Source: Pyropia haitanensis (Eukaryota; Rhodophyta; Bangiophyceae; Bangiales; Bangiaceae). Taken from it: a DNA stretch of 64,000 nt. Below, in pieces: positions 52,874 to 64,000 of this stretch. How positions within the stretch are numbered: position 1 is the stretch's first letter; the number at the start of each line of letters is the position of its first letter. The translations under genes were made by a program, and so were the position numbers. The stretch spans positions 6,767,240 to 6,831,239 of the forward strand of contig SDUX01000007.1 in the NCBI GenBank assembly GCA_008729055.1. The letters are read 5' to 3'. The notes beneath the pieces are model-generated. The model made no database searches. It was not told the DNA's origin and saw only the letters and a list, made by a program, of their open reading frames with translations.

Positions 52874-53932
52874 TCAGCGGGGGGCGCGGCCGCCGACGCG
52901 ACGGCCGCCGCCGACGGTGGCGGCGACGCGGTAGAGACCCCCTGGCTGACCGCGCTCGAGTCGCTCTTTGTGGCCGCCCTCGAGTCGTACTATGCGGGCA
53001 CGCCGCTGCTGAGCGACCGCGAGTTTAGCACCCTCCGGGACGAGCTGGAGCACCTCGGCAGCAGCTGCGTGCGGCTCAACTCGATGGAGAAGATGTGGGT
53101 GCGGGCGGCGCAGCAGAGGGACTTTGACCGCACCTTTCGCGCCGAGTTTGAGCTCACCGAGGACGAGCTGCGGATGCTCAAGACCAAGCTGTTGGAGAAG
53201 CGCCAGCGCGACGCGGTGCTGCAGGCGGGCGGCGCGGCGGCGGCGGCGGCGACGGTGGCGCCCGCGGCGGGCGCGGACGTGGGCCAAGCCACCCCCAACG
53301 GCGTGCAGAACGCCGACGACGACGCGGTGCCGCGCTGCGAGACGAGCGCCAAGATTGTTCACGCGGTGTGCTCGGCCGTCCGCGAGGCGCTGCCGTCAGA
53401 GGATGGCACGCGGGCGGGGCCGCTCAAGTTTGCGGTCGAGGCGGACCCCGTCGACGCGCAGGCGGGCGTGGATGAGCGCCTCCGGTTCTTGCTCTTTGGG
53501 GAGGCCACCGAGGAGCGGTTTAAGATTGCGCTCCTGTACCTCCCTGCCGCGATGATGTCGATTGTGGCGGGCAGCGTGCTGTCGCTCCTCTTTTTCCTCT
53601 TTGACGGCGAGGTGGTGGTCACCATCACCGACTCGGGGCGGTTCCGGCTGGGCGTCCTCTCCTACCTCGTCGTCGTTGGCACGGTGTGGTTCACCAACAA
53701 GATCACGCCGCAGATCCTGGCGTACCTGGACCTCGGCCAGCCGACGCTGCTCAAGGGCGCCTGCCCAAACTGCTCGGGGCCCGTCAGCTGCCTCTTTACC
53801 AGCAACGTGACGCGGCGGCGGGACGAGCGGCGGTGCCCGCGGTGTGGCGCGACGATCGGCTTCAACGCCCAGTGGTCGACGGTGTACCTGGTGAGCCCGC
53901 CGGGGAGCGGCAACTATTCGTCGCCAGACTAG
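52418..53932 (+). CDS. PGRL1-like protein (PGR5-like photosynthetic electron flow factor)
   Basis: An intact 504-residue frame. The ATG at 52418 (MVAFVAAVPAVGAPCVVVPP) begins a long Ala-rich transit region, then a Gly tract and a Ser13 tract encoded by an AGC repeat (52837-52871). The conserved part resembles PGRL1: YYAGTPLLSDREFSTLRDEL, EHLGSSCVRLNSMEK, FELTEDELRMLKTKL, two membrane segments (IALLYLPAAMMSIVAGSVLS plus LLFFLF, and LGVLSYLVVVGTVWFTNK), and a Cys-rich C-terminus CPNCSGPVSCLF and CPRCGATIGFN like a zinc ribbon. PGRL1 works with PGR5 in cyclic electron flow around photosystem I in thylakoids. Arabidopsis PGRL1A is about 324 residues; the extra length is low complexity. Confidence 0.8.
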
Positions 53933-54791
53933 GAGGGCGGCGCACGGGTGGGGGCGGTGGAGCGGAAACGGGGGGCAAGGGGGGATGGACGGTGGGACGA
54001 GGTGTGGCGGGAGCGGGGCGGGATGGCAAGGGGTGTGCGTTGCCCGACTGGTCATGGCGGCCTGTGTATGATGCGATGCTTGCGAGGGGGCGGCGGCGGC
54101 GGACGGGGTGGGTGGGTGGCGCGGACGGGGCGGCGTGCCCGCGGCGAGACGGGAGCGTTTTGGTTGGGGGCCGGGCGCGCTGCCGCCGCCGCCGTCGCCC
54201 CCGCATACAGCGGGGGTGGCGGCCGCGCTCTGGTACGCGCCCTTGGTTTTTTCTTTGGGTAACAGCGGCGGTGCGGGCGGTGGGGGCGGCGGGGTGGTGG
54301 GCCGGGATGCTCCATGCACGGGAAGGGGCGGGCGTGCGCGCTGCTTCCCACGCTCCCCCCCTCACCCCCCCCGCGTGACCCGTACAGGCCGGGCCGTCGG
54401 GGCCGTGCCGTCGCGGTTCCCGCCTGCGCCCCCCCCCCCCGCTATGTTGTATGTTGGAGGTCTGTTGGCCGTGGCCGCTGGCCGCCACACCCGCCGCGCG
54501 CGCGCCCGCCCGTTGCGTTTTGTGCGTGCGGGTGCTCCCTGGGAGGAGGAGGGGGCGCGGGTGTGCGCGCGTGCGTGCCGACAGCCCCGGCGGGGCGCGC
54601 CCGCGGCGGCGACAGCGCCGAGGGGGCGGGCGCGCGGCAGCCAAGCGAAACAGAAACGGCGCGCCCCGACGCGCGTGGTCCACGCGCGCCGGCGGCTGTC
54701 CCCCCCCGCCCCCTCGCCTGTCCTACCCCACCGCCTACCCGCCCCGCGCGCGGCCGTGTCTCCCCCCCTGGGCGTGGCCGCCCCACCAACG
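53933..54791. other. Convergent intergenic region
   Basis: GC-rich DNA between the PGRL1-like and giant-protein 3' ends. Open frames are low-complexity shadows on both strands. Nothing recognisable. Confidence 0.45.
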
Positions 54792-57700
54792 TCAGGCGCC
54801 CGGCGTGGCCGCCCGCAGGGCCGCGCGGAGCGCCGGCCCGAGCGCGCCGTGCAGCGCCGCGGCGGCCGCCGCCCAGCCGCCACCGTGGCGGCCGGCGAGC
54901 GCCCGCCACGCCGCCGCCCGCGCCGCGGCCGCGTCGGCCGCCGCCCCGTCGACGCCGTCGCCATCGCCGTCGCCATCGCCGTCGCCGTCGCCGTCGCCGT
55001 CGCCATTGGCGTTGCCATTGCCAACGCCGCCGCCGCCGTCGTTGCCGCCAGCGACGGCGGCGGCACCGGCGGCGGCCGCGTCGCGCAGCACGGCCGCCGC
55101 GGCGGCCGCCGCGGCGGCGGCAGCGTCCCCAGCGGCGGCGGCGGCGCCTGCCGGCGGCGCGGCGGCAGCCAGCGCCCGGAGCGGCCGCGCCACCCCCCCC
55201 CCTCCGTGAGGCGCCGCGGCGACCGCCGCGGCCAACGCCGCCGCGACGCCCGGCGTGGCCAGCACCGCCGCGGCAACGGGGCGGTCGGCGGCGGCGGCGG
55301 CGGCGGCGGGCGCCCCCCCCCCCCCCCCGCGCCGCCCCCTGCCGGCGTCAGCAGCGCCGCCAGCGTGGCGGCCAGCGCCGCCCGGCGGCACGCGTCGCCC
55401 GCCGAGGCGGCGACGAGGGCGGCGGCCGCCGCCAGCGGGGGTGCCACCCCCGCCGCGCCCCGCCCGCCGGCCGCCGCCGCGTCTGCCGCCGGCGACGCGT
55501 GTGGCTCGGACGGCGCCGCCGCCGCCACCGTCGCCGCGGACAGCAGCGCCAGCAGCACCACGTCGGCGGCGGTGGTGGTGGCCGCCGCCGCCGCCGCCGC
55601 CGCGCCGAGCGCCGCGGGGATGGGCGGCAGCAGCGCCAGCGCGGCGGCGGCGGGGTGGTCGGCCCCCGCGGCTTCCCCCCCCCCCGGGCGGCGGCGGCGG
55701 CGGCCGCCCCGCCGGCGGCCACGGCGAGCAGGTGCGCCACGCCGTGGACGGCCGCCGCGGGCGGGTGGCCGCCTGCAACGAGCGCCGCGAGCACCCCGAC
55801 CGCCGCGGCGGCCGCCGCGGGCGCCGCTGGGGCCTCCCCAGCTCTGCCCGCCGCCACCGCCGCCGCCGGCAGCGCGCCGGCGCCATCCCCGCCCGCCGGC
55901 AGCGCCGCGTGCAGCGACCGCACCGCGACGGCGGCGGCGGTGGGCGCCCACCGCGTGGACGTGTCCGCCGCGTCAAACGGAACCGGCGGCGACCGCAGCA
56001 GCCGGCGGAGGAGCACGAGCGCCGCGGGCGGGTGCGCGGCGGCGAGGGCGGCGACGAGGGACCGCTCCCACCGGGCGGGCGACCGCCCGTCGCTGCCGCC
56101 GTCCCCGCCGCCGTTGCCGTCACCGTCCGCGGCCGCCACAGCGGCCGCCGCCGCCGCCACCGCCGCGGCGCGCAGCAGCGGCAGCGCGGCGGTGCCGACA
56201 GCGGCAGCCACAGCGGCCGGCGGCAGCCACCCGTCGGCGGCGACGGGGAGCGCCGACCCGCCCGGCGGCGGCGGCGGCACGCCCCGCAGGCGGCGGCACA
56301 GCACGCCCGCCAGCGCGGCCGCGTCGTCACCCGCGGCGGCGGCGGCGGTGGTGCCGCCGCCGTGGCGGGCGGCGAGGCCGGCGGCGGCGGCGGCGCCCGC
56401 GGCGAGCGTCGCCGCCACCCCGCCGAGGCCGGCCGCGACCGCCGCGGCGGGCGCGCCCGCGGGCGTGGCCGCCCCGCCGGTGGCGGCGAGCGTCGCGGCT
56501 GCCGCCGCCGCTGCCGCCACCGCGGCGGGGTCGTCGGCGGCAGACGCCGCGGCGGCATCGCCGCCGGCCACGGCCGCCGCGTCGAGCGCGGCGGCCCGCA
56601 GCAGCGGGCCAACGCCGGCGGCCGCGGCGGTCGCGACCGCCGCGCCGAGTGGCGACAGGGGCGCCGCCGCCGACGGCGCCGCGGCGGCCACAGCGGGCAC
56701 GTCCCCCCCCCCCCCCCCGCCACTCCCGTTGGGCACCCCCCCCTCGGGCGGCCCCGCGGCAGTGACCGGCGTGGCGGCCGCGGCGGCGGCGGCCGCCACC
56801 GCCGCGTCGGCTGCCGCGTCGTCGGCGGCCTGTGCGGTGGCCTCGGCGGCGACCGCCAGCCGCGCGAGCGCCGCGAGCACCGCCGCCGCCGCGCGTGCCG
56901 CCTCGGCTTCCGGGCGGTGGCGCAGGCGCAGCCGCGCCGCGAGCGTCACCCCCCAGTCGGCCTCTGCCTCTGCCGCCGCCGCCGCCGCCGCCGACGCGGC
57001 GCGCGCGGCCGGCGGCGGCTCCCCCGCGAGGGCGCCCACCAGCCGCCGCACCGCCACCGCCGCCGACGGCGCGGCCGCGTCGTCGCCGCCGCCGCCGCCG
57101 CCCGCCACCGCCGGCAGCCGCTCCAGCGACCTCGCCACGCCCGCCGCGGCGGTGGCAACCGCGGCGAGCTCGTCCCCCCCCCCCGGCGCGCCCTCCCACC
57201 CCCCAGCCGGCGTGCCAGCACCGCCGCGACCCCCCCCAGCGCGACGGCCGCCGCCGCCGCCGCCGCGTCGGCAGCGGCGCGCCCACCCGCACGCCCAGCC
57301 GCCGCCGCGGCGGCGGCGGCCGCCAGCGTCGACGCCAGCGCCGCGCCCGCCGCCCGCACCGCCCCGTCCGCGTCGGCCACCGCCGCCGCCACCACCGCCG
57401 CGGCGGGGCGCCACGTCCCCGCGTCGGCCCCGCCCGTGCCCGCCGCCGCCGCGGCGAGCGCGTGGCGCGCGGCGCGGACGGCGGCGGCGCGCCCCCGTGG
57501 CGGGAGCCCCCCCCTCCCCCCCACACCCCCTCCCCCCGACGCCGCCGCGGCGGTCGCGGCGGCGGCGAGGCCCAGCCACACCCGCGGCGCGCCCCCCCGC
57601 CCCCCCCCGCGGCGGGCGAGGCGCCAGGCGAGGGCCTCCGCTCCCCCCCCCCCCCCCCCACCCCCCACGCGGCGGCGACGAGCAGCGCCGCCGGCAGCGC

Positions 57701-58513
57701 CGGCGCGGCGCGCACCGCCGGCGCCGCCCCCCCCCCACGCACCCACTCGGTCGCGGCGGCGACGGCGGCGGCCGCCGCCGCGGGCTGCGTCCGCGCGCGG
57801 TGGAGGGTGGCGACGAGCGCGGCGGCGACGGGGGCGGGGCGGAGCTCGTCAGACCACTGCCACCGGCCGACGTGGGGGGCGTCGCCGTCGACAAAGGTGG
57901 TGGCCGTGGTGGTGGTGGTGGTGGTGGTGGCGGGAGGGGCGTGGGAGCCAGGGGGGGGGGGGAGGGGGTGGCGATGTCGGCGGCGACCGCGCCGGGGCAG
58001 CCGGGCGACGCGGCGGCCGCGTCGGCCGCGTCGGCGGCCGCCGCGTCCGCCGCGTCGACCGCCGCCGCCCAGACGGCGGCCGCGTCCCAGCCGCCGCCAC
58101 CCCACCCCCCCCCACCGCCCACCGACGGGAGGCCGCCGCCACCACCAGGCACGGGCGGAGCGGCGCCGGCCGCCGCCGCGGCAACGGCGGCGGCGACCGC
58201 CGCGACCCCCCCCCCCCCCACGCCCGCGGGCGTATCGAGGTACCCCGCCCGCCCCGCGTCGCGCCCCGCCGCCCAGATGGCCGCGACGAGCACCCAGGCG
58301 GCCTCGGCGACGGGCGGCGGCGCCCCCCCCCCCCCCGCCCCCCCCCACGCGAGCAGCTCCGCCGCCACCTCCGCCGCCGCCCCCGATCGTGACGCGCGCA
58401 GCGGCGCCCAGTGGCGGCGGCACGCCGCGACGGCCGCCGCGGCGGTCGCCGCCGCCGCCGCCGCCGCCGCCGCGGCGGCCGCGTCGACGCCCTCGGGGGG
58501 GAGGGCGCCGCGC

Positions 58514-58544
<31 letters not shown>

Positions 58545-59444
58545 TCGTGGCGCCGCCGTGGCCGTTGGGGGCGGGGGGGGACGCCGGCGGCGGTAGGAAG
58601 GGCGACGCTGCCGGCGGCGCGCCGCCGGCGGCGGCGGTGGGGGGGGGGGGGGGGGCGCCCCAGGGGGTGCCGCCGCCCCCGCGCGCCCGGCCGGCGGGTG
58701 GCGACGGCGGCGGCGAGAAGCCGCAGAGCGCCGCGAGGCTCAGCCCGTCGGCCGCCGCGGCGGCAACGTGGGCGGCGAGCCCCGCCGCGGCGGGCAGCGG
58801 CGCCGACGGGCGGCCCGCCGCGGCGGCGGCCACGCCGCCGCTGCCCGGCGTTGGCGGCAGCGGCGAGCCGCCGCCGCCGCCGCCGCCGCCGAGGCGGGAG
58901 GCGAGCCCAAAGTAGGACAGCGACGAGGAGCCGGCCGACGGCAACGCGCCGCCGCCCCCGCCGCCACCCCCCCCACCGCCACCCCCACCGCCGCCGCCGC
59001 CGCCGCCCACCACTGGCGACGAGGCGGGCGTGCCAGACGAGCCCGCCCAGGCCGTCACAAACTTGACGACGGGGCTGCCGCTGCCCGCGGCGGGCTTCCC
59101 CCCCCCCCCCCGCCGCTCCCCCCCCCCCCCCCCCCCCCCCAACCCCGCCGGCACCACCCCCCCCCCCACCGACGGCACCGCCGGCCGCGCGCGGGCGAGC
59201 CCCTCCACCGCCGCCGCGAGCAGCCGGTCACTCGCTTCGGCGACAAACGGGCTGCCGGGTGGCGCGGCGGCGGCGGCGGCGCCCGCGGCGGTCGTGGCGG
59301 CGAGGACGCCGACCGCCGACCGGCACGCCGCGTCGCCGGCGGCCACGTCCACGTCGCCGGCCGGGCGGGCGGCGAGGAGGGCGGCGAGAACGGGGGGGAG
59401 GGCGCCCACATTGGGGGCGGCCGGCGGTGGCAAGGGCGACGCCG

Positions 59445-59486
<42 letters not shown>

Positions 59487-60063
59487 ATGCGGGCGGCACG
59501 CCCGCCGCGCCCGCCGCGCCCGCGCCGCCGCCGCCGCCGCCGCTGCCGCCGCCGCCGCCGCCACCACCACCGCCACGAGCCGCCGCCCGCGCGGCGGCCG
59601 TGGTGGACCGCAGCAGCCCCCGCCACAGCCGTGGCCCGCCCGCCGCGGCGAGCGCGGCGACCGCGACGGCCGCGTCGGCGGGCGGCGTCCCCTCCCCCCC
59701 CCCCCCCCCCAGGCCGGCCGCCCACGCCGCCCACGCGGCGTCGGCGGCGGCCCCCCCCCACGCCGCCGCGGCCGACGGCGGCGGCGGCGCTGGCGGCGGC
59801 AGCCGCACCGCGGCCGCCGCGGCGGTGCCCCCACCCCCCGAGAGGGCGCGGCGGAGTAGGACCTGCAGCGCCGCGACGGGGCGGGAGCCGGGCACGGCGG
59901 TGGCGGGCGGCAGCCGCGTCGCGGTCGCGACCGCGACGGCGGCGGCGAGGGCGGGCGAGACGGCCAGGCGGGTGGCGGCGGGGGGGGGGGGGGGGCGCCG
60001 CCGCCGTCGCTGGGGGGGGGGGTGGGGAAGCCGAGCATCAGTGATGGCGGCCGCTGCAGGGGC

Positions 60064-60102
<39 letters not shown>

Positions 60103-60645
60103 GCGTCACGGGGCGGCCCGCCGCCAGAGACGGCCGACGTCAGCGACAGCGCGGCGAGCGACGCGGACAGCGATGGGGTGGTCGCGTCTGCCGACGGGGA
60201 CGGCGTGACGGCGGTCCCCCCCCCCCCCCCCCACCCACCGGCGGTGCCTGCCCCCCCCCCCCCCCCCCGCCGCCGCCGCCGCCGCCCAGCCCCGCGGGCG
60301 TCGCGGCCGCCCACGCCATGGGCGACGTCCCCGGGTCGGTCGACGCCCACACCAGCGGCGACGCCGCCGCCGGCCGTGGCGCCCCCCCCGGCCGCGGCGC
60401 AGCCGTCGCGGGACTGGCGGCGGCGGCGGCTCCTCCCCCCCGCCCAGGGGTGGCCGCCGCGCACGGCGGCAGCGGCGCCGTCGCGAGGGCCTCGAGGAGC
60501 GGCGTCATGGCGGTCAGCTCCGCCGCGGCGAGCGCGCCGAGCGCGTCGGCCGCGCGGCGGAGCGACGCGGCCGCCGGCAGCGGCGCGTCGACGAGGCCGC
60601 GGGTGGTAAACGCGGCGGGCAAGTCACTGCCGCCGCCCACACCAC

Positions 60646-60693
<48 letters not shown>

Positions 60694-62131
60694 CGCCGCC
60701 GCCGCTGCCGTCGCCGCCGAGCCGCGCCTGCGCGTCGGCCGCAACGGACAGCGCGATGAGGCGGCACAGCCCCGCGGCGGCGCCCGGCGCGGCGCCCGCG
60801 GCGAGCGCGTCGAGGAGGCCCGCCGCCACCGCCGCGTCCGCGGCGGCCACGTCGGCGGCGGCCGCGGCGGCGCCCGCCGCCCCCGCCGCAAACGCGCCGC
60901 CCGCGGGGACGCTTCCTGCCCGGCCGCCGCCCCTGCCGCCGCCCCCACCGCCGCCACTAGCCCCGCCGCCGCCGCCGCCGCCGGTGCTGGCACCACCGGC
61001 GGCCGCTCCATCTCCCGCGACCATGGACGCGCGGCGGGATGTGGCGGGCACGCCGCCCGCCACCACCCCGTCGGTCATGGCGGCGAGCGCCGCCGCCGAC
61101 CCCGACGCCGCCCCGCCCGCCACGCCGCCCGCCAGGACATCGCCCCGCGCCGACGACAGGTGCGGCATGGACGCGACGCGCGTTGCGGCCGGCTGCGGCG
61201 CGGGCGTCCACGACCCGACCGACGCGGCGGGCGACGCCGCCGGCACGCCCGGCGTCGTCGTCGTCGTCGCCATCCCCCCCCACCCCCCACCCCCCCGCGC
61301 GGTGCTTCCCCCCCCCCCCCCGCGGCCGCCCCCCCGCGGCCGGCAGGAGCCCCAGCCGCGCCGCGATGCGGCAGGCGGCCCCCCCCAGGAGCGCCGGCGC
61401 GGCGGCGGGCAGCCGCGGCAGCGCCTGCGCACGCAACGCCGCGGCGGCGGCGGCGAGCGCGGCGGCGCGGGCGGCCGCCGCCGCCGCCGCGGCGGGCGTG
61501 GCGGGCGGCGGCTCGCCGAGCGGCGGCAGGCTGCCGCCGCCGCCGGGCGGCGGCGACGGCGGCGGCGCGCCCGGCCATGGCGGGGAGGCGGGTGGTGACG
61601 GCACCGCCGCGGCGGCGGCGGCGGCGGCGGCGGCCGCCGCCGCGGCGGGCCCGACGGGCAGGGCGACCAGCTCCCGCTGCAGTGCAACGACGAGGCGGCC
61701 GGCGACAGCCGGCGGCAGCGGCACGCCCGCGTCGGCGGCGGCGGCGACGAGCCCCCACCCCGCCCGCCGGCGGTCCGCCTCGGCCGCCGCCGACGGCGGC
61801 GACCGCCCGTCGGCCGCCGGGTGTGGCGACAGCAGCGCCACCGCCGCCGCGACGGCGGCCGCGGCGGTCGTTGCGGGGAGGGCGACGCGCCGCGCGGGGC
61901 GGCCGCCGGTGAGGAGGGATGGGGTGGGCGGCGCGGCGCCGCCGGCGGGGGGGAGGACGCCCCCGCGCGGAGGAGCGCCGCGACCGCCGCCGCGGCGCCG
62001 GCCATGGCCGCCAGGTGGGCGCGCTCGGCGGGTGACGCCGCCGCGCCCGACGCGGGCGGCGGCCTCGCCGCGGCGGCCGCGACGGCGGCACCGAGGGGCG
62101 GGGCGTCGCCCGGGGGCGCGCCGCCGCCGCC

Positions 62132-62164
<33 letters not shown>

Positions 62165-62393
62165 GGGCGGCGACGGCGCCCGCCCGGCGGGGCGGCCCGC
62201 GACGGAGGCGAGCCCCAGGTCCGCCATCTGCAGCGCGTCGAGCGCGGCGGCGACGGACGCGGCGGCGCCGGCGGGCGCCGCCCACGCGGTCGCGACGAGC
62301 AGGTGCACCGCGCCGCCGCGGACCGCGTCCGCGGGCGACGCCAGGCACTCGAGCGCCACCTCCCGCGCGGCGTCCACCCCAAGGCCGCCGTCG

Positions 62394-62427
<34 letters not shown>

Positions 62428-63024
62428 ACCCGCCGCCGCTGGTGCCGCCACCATTGGCGGCCGCCCCGTCGGCCGTCGGCGCCTCGTCGCCGACTTCCAC
62501 TTTGGAAGCGGTGGCGAGCGGCGCCACCCCCCCCCCCCAAGCGCGTCCACCCCGCGCACGTCGAGCGCGTCGGCCACCAGGTGCAGCAGCAGCGCCTGCC
62601 CCCACCCCCCCCCCCCCCCCCCCCGCCCCTCCCCGGCCGCCGGCCGCCCGTCGACCGCCAGCCGCAGCACCCCCCCCGCCGGCGCGGCTTCCTCCCCCCA
62701 CAGCACCGCCGCGGCCGCCGCCCGCACCGCCGCCACCCCCCCCGCCGACGCGACCAGCGGCGCCCACGCGGCGGCGGCGGCGGCGGGGAGGGAGGAGCCC
62801 CCCCCACCCCCCCCCTCCACTCCCCCCGCGGCGGGGTCGGCCGCCCAGATGCGCAGCACCGCCGGCAGCGCCTCGGCCGCCGCGGCGCCCGGCCCGCCCG
62901 CCGCCGCGACGCCCGTCACCCGCGCGGCGGTCGCCGCGGCGGCCGCGTACACCGCGTCGGCGCGGCGGCGGTGGACGGCCGCGGCGGCCGCGGCGCGCAC
63001 CCCCCCCGCCGCCGCCGCCGACGT

Positions 63025-63059
<35 letters not shown>

Positions 63060-63555
63060 GGCCGTGGAGGAGGCCGAGCACCGCCGCGGCGTTGCCGCCC
63101 GCGGCGGCAACGACCGCCGCGCGCGCGACGGCGACCCCCCAGCCCGCGCCGCCCGCCGCGGCGGCCGCGACAAACGCGTCGACGAGGCGGAGGGGGCGGC
63201 CGGCGAGGCGGGGCGCCAGCTCCGCCGCGAGCCACCCGCCGCCGCCGCCCGCCGCCGCGGCGGCCGCCGCCACCGCCGCGCGGGGCGGTGGCCCGGCCGT
63301 GCCGCCGCCGCCGCCGCGGTCGCCGCCACCATCGAGGCCGGCGCCAAACAGGAACGCCACCGCCGCGTCGACGGTGCGGTCCTCCACGCGGCACCGCGCG
63401 GCGGAGAGGCCCGTCAGCAGCGCCGCCGCCGCGGCGGCGGCGTCACCCCGTGGCAGCCGCGACGGCGGCGGCGGGGGGAGTGGCGGCGGCACGCCGCCGC
63501 CGCCCACCCCCACCCCCGGGTGTGGGGTGGCCGGCGCTGCCGGCCCGCCGCGGCC

Positions 63556-63586
<31 letters not shown>

Positions 63587-64000
63587 TGCGGCCCGCCGGC
63601 ACCCGACGCCGCCGCCGCGGGGGAGGCCACCAGAAACGCGAGCGCCTCGACGGCGACGGCGCGCCCCCGCAGCGGCGCGGCGGCCGCCTCGGCGAGCAGC
63701 GCCGCCGCGGCGGCGGCGAGCCCCGACGGCGTCACCGGCAGCGGCCGGAGGCCGTCGGCGGCGGCCGCCGATGGCGGCGGTGGGGGTGGCGGCGGTGGTG
63801 GTGGCGGGGGGGGGGGGGTGAGGGGGGTGCCGTGCCGCCGCCGCCGCCGCCCGCGTGGCGTGGCAGCGGGCTGTGGACGCCCGTGGCGGGCGCCGCGGGC
63901 GGCGCGGCCGCGCCGCCGCCGCCGCCACCCGCGCCAACCACCACCGGCGACCGCACCTGCGCGAGCGCCTCGGCGGCGAGCGCGGCCGCAACACCCCCAG
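54792..64000 (-). CDS. Giant Ala-rich helical-repeat protein, 5' end outside the window, many frame breaks
   Basis: The minus strand carries Ala-rich coding-like frames from the right edge to a stop at 54792 (GPALRAALRAATPGA), about 3,000 residues. Frames change repeatedly at C/G runs (for example near 55680, 57180, 59110 and 61310). Less degenerate stretches look like alpha-helical repeats: AREVALECLASPADAVRGGA, RLVVALQRELVALPVGP, AAFTTRGLVDAPLPAAASLR, KFVTAWAGSSGTPASSP, SSSLSYFGLASRLGG and WRALAGRHGGGWAAAAAALH. HEAT/ARM-type solenoid is my best guess by size and helicity (HEATR5-like proteins are this large), but no diagnostic motif was found. It could be more than one gene. A Gly-Asp repeat lies at 54951-55026. 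Confidence 0.4.

Noticed and set aside
54108..59066. Very long plus-strand ORFs opposite the giant gene
   Set aside because: Pro/Arg/Ala low complexity without domains; high GC removes stops from all frames, so length alone is not evidence.

Overview
The window is nuclear DNA from a photosynthetic eukaryote, most likely a bangiophyte red alga of the Porphyra/Pyropia type. Support for this: a plastid A-type GAPDH whose only intron interrupts the transit peptide, a plastid ribosome recycling factor, a PGRL1-like protein, few and short introns, and extreme GC richness with long G and C homopolymers. The genus is an inference. Assignments rest on motifs read by eye, because no database search was possible. 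Layout, left to right: 3' part of a PDCD2/TSR4-like gene (+, 1-1423); a CBM48 plus TPR fusion (-, 2067-6090); a membrane/coiled-coil protein (-, 7596-8855); a palindromic tandem repeat (9611-9824); glucose-6-phosphate 1-epimerase (+, 10302-11234); plastid GapA (+, 13006-14581, one intron); RNA polymerase I/III subunit RPAC2 (-, 15157-15513); MO25 (+, 16164-17219); plastid RRF (-, 18003-18752); a possible secreted Gly/Ala-rich protein (+, 19410-19910); a ThiO-like FAD oxidase with a long C-terminal extension (-, 21262-23732); an SRAP/HMCES protein with a PIP box (+, 24567-26851); a YIL108W-type zinc metallopeptidase (-, 27597-29591); Mpv17/PMP22 (+, 30901-32646, two introns); a Bet1-like SNARE (-, 33729-34568, one intron); an Ala-rich coiled-coil protein (-, 36833 to about 39318); a C2H2 finger plus PD-(D/E)XK-like nuclease gene in an AT-rich island (-, 40690-41570); a kinesin motor fragment that breaks off at that island (-, about 41997-42476); an LRR/Ala-rich protein (-, to 45371); ATP-dependent PEPCK (+, 47501-49690, two introns); an ankyrin protein (-, 50271-51452); PGRL1-like (+, 52418-53932); and the 3' part of a giant Ala-rich helical protein (-, 54792-64000). 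Shared features: most genes have a strongly pyrimidine-rich stretch just before the ATG; all six introns start with GTACGT or GTGCGT; four organelle-type N-termini share an A-F-V motif at residues 2-5; and reading frames repeatedly break exactly at G or C runs of eight or more bases, which looks like indel noise in homopolymers more than decay. Functionally the set is core housekeeping and plastid metabolism (GapA, the epimerase and PEPCK in carbon flow, PGRL1 in photosynthetic electron flow, RRF in plastid translation, a possible thiamin enzyme). Neighbours show no operon logic, but orientation often alternates, giving short shared divergent promoters and convergent 3' ends. The most unusual region is 40.6-42.5 kb, where the nuclease island abuts a truncated kinesin motor.
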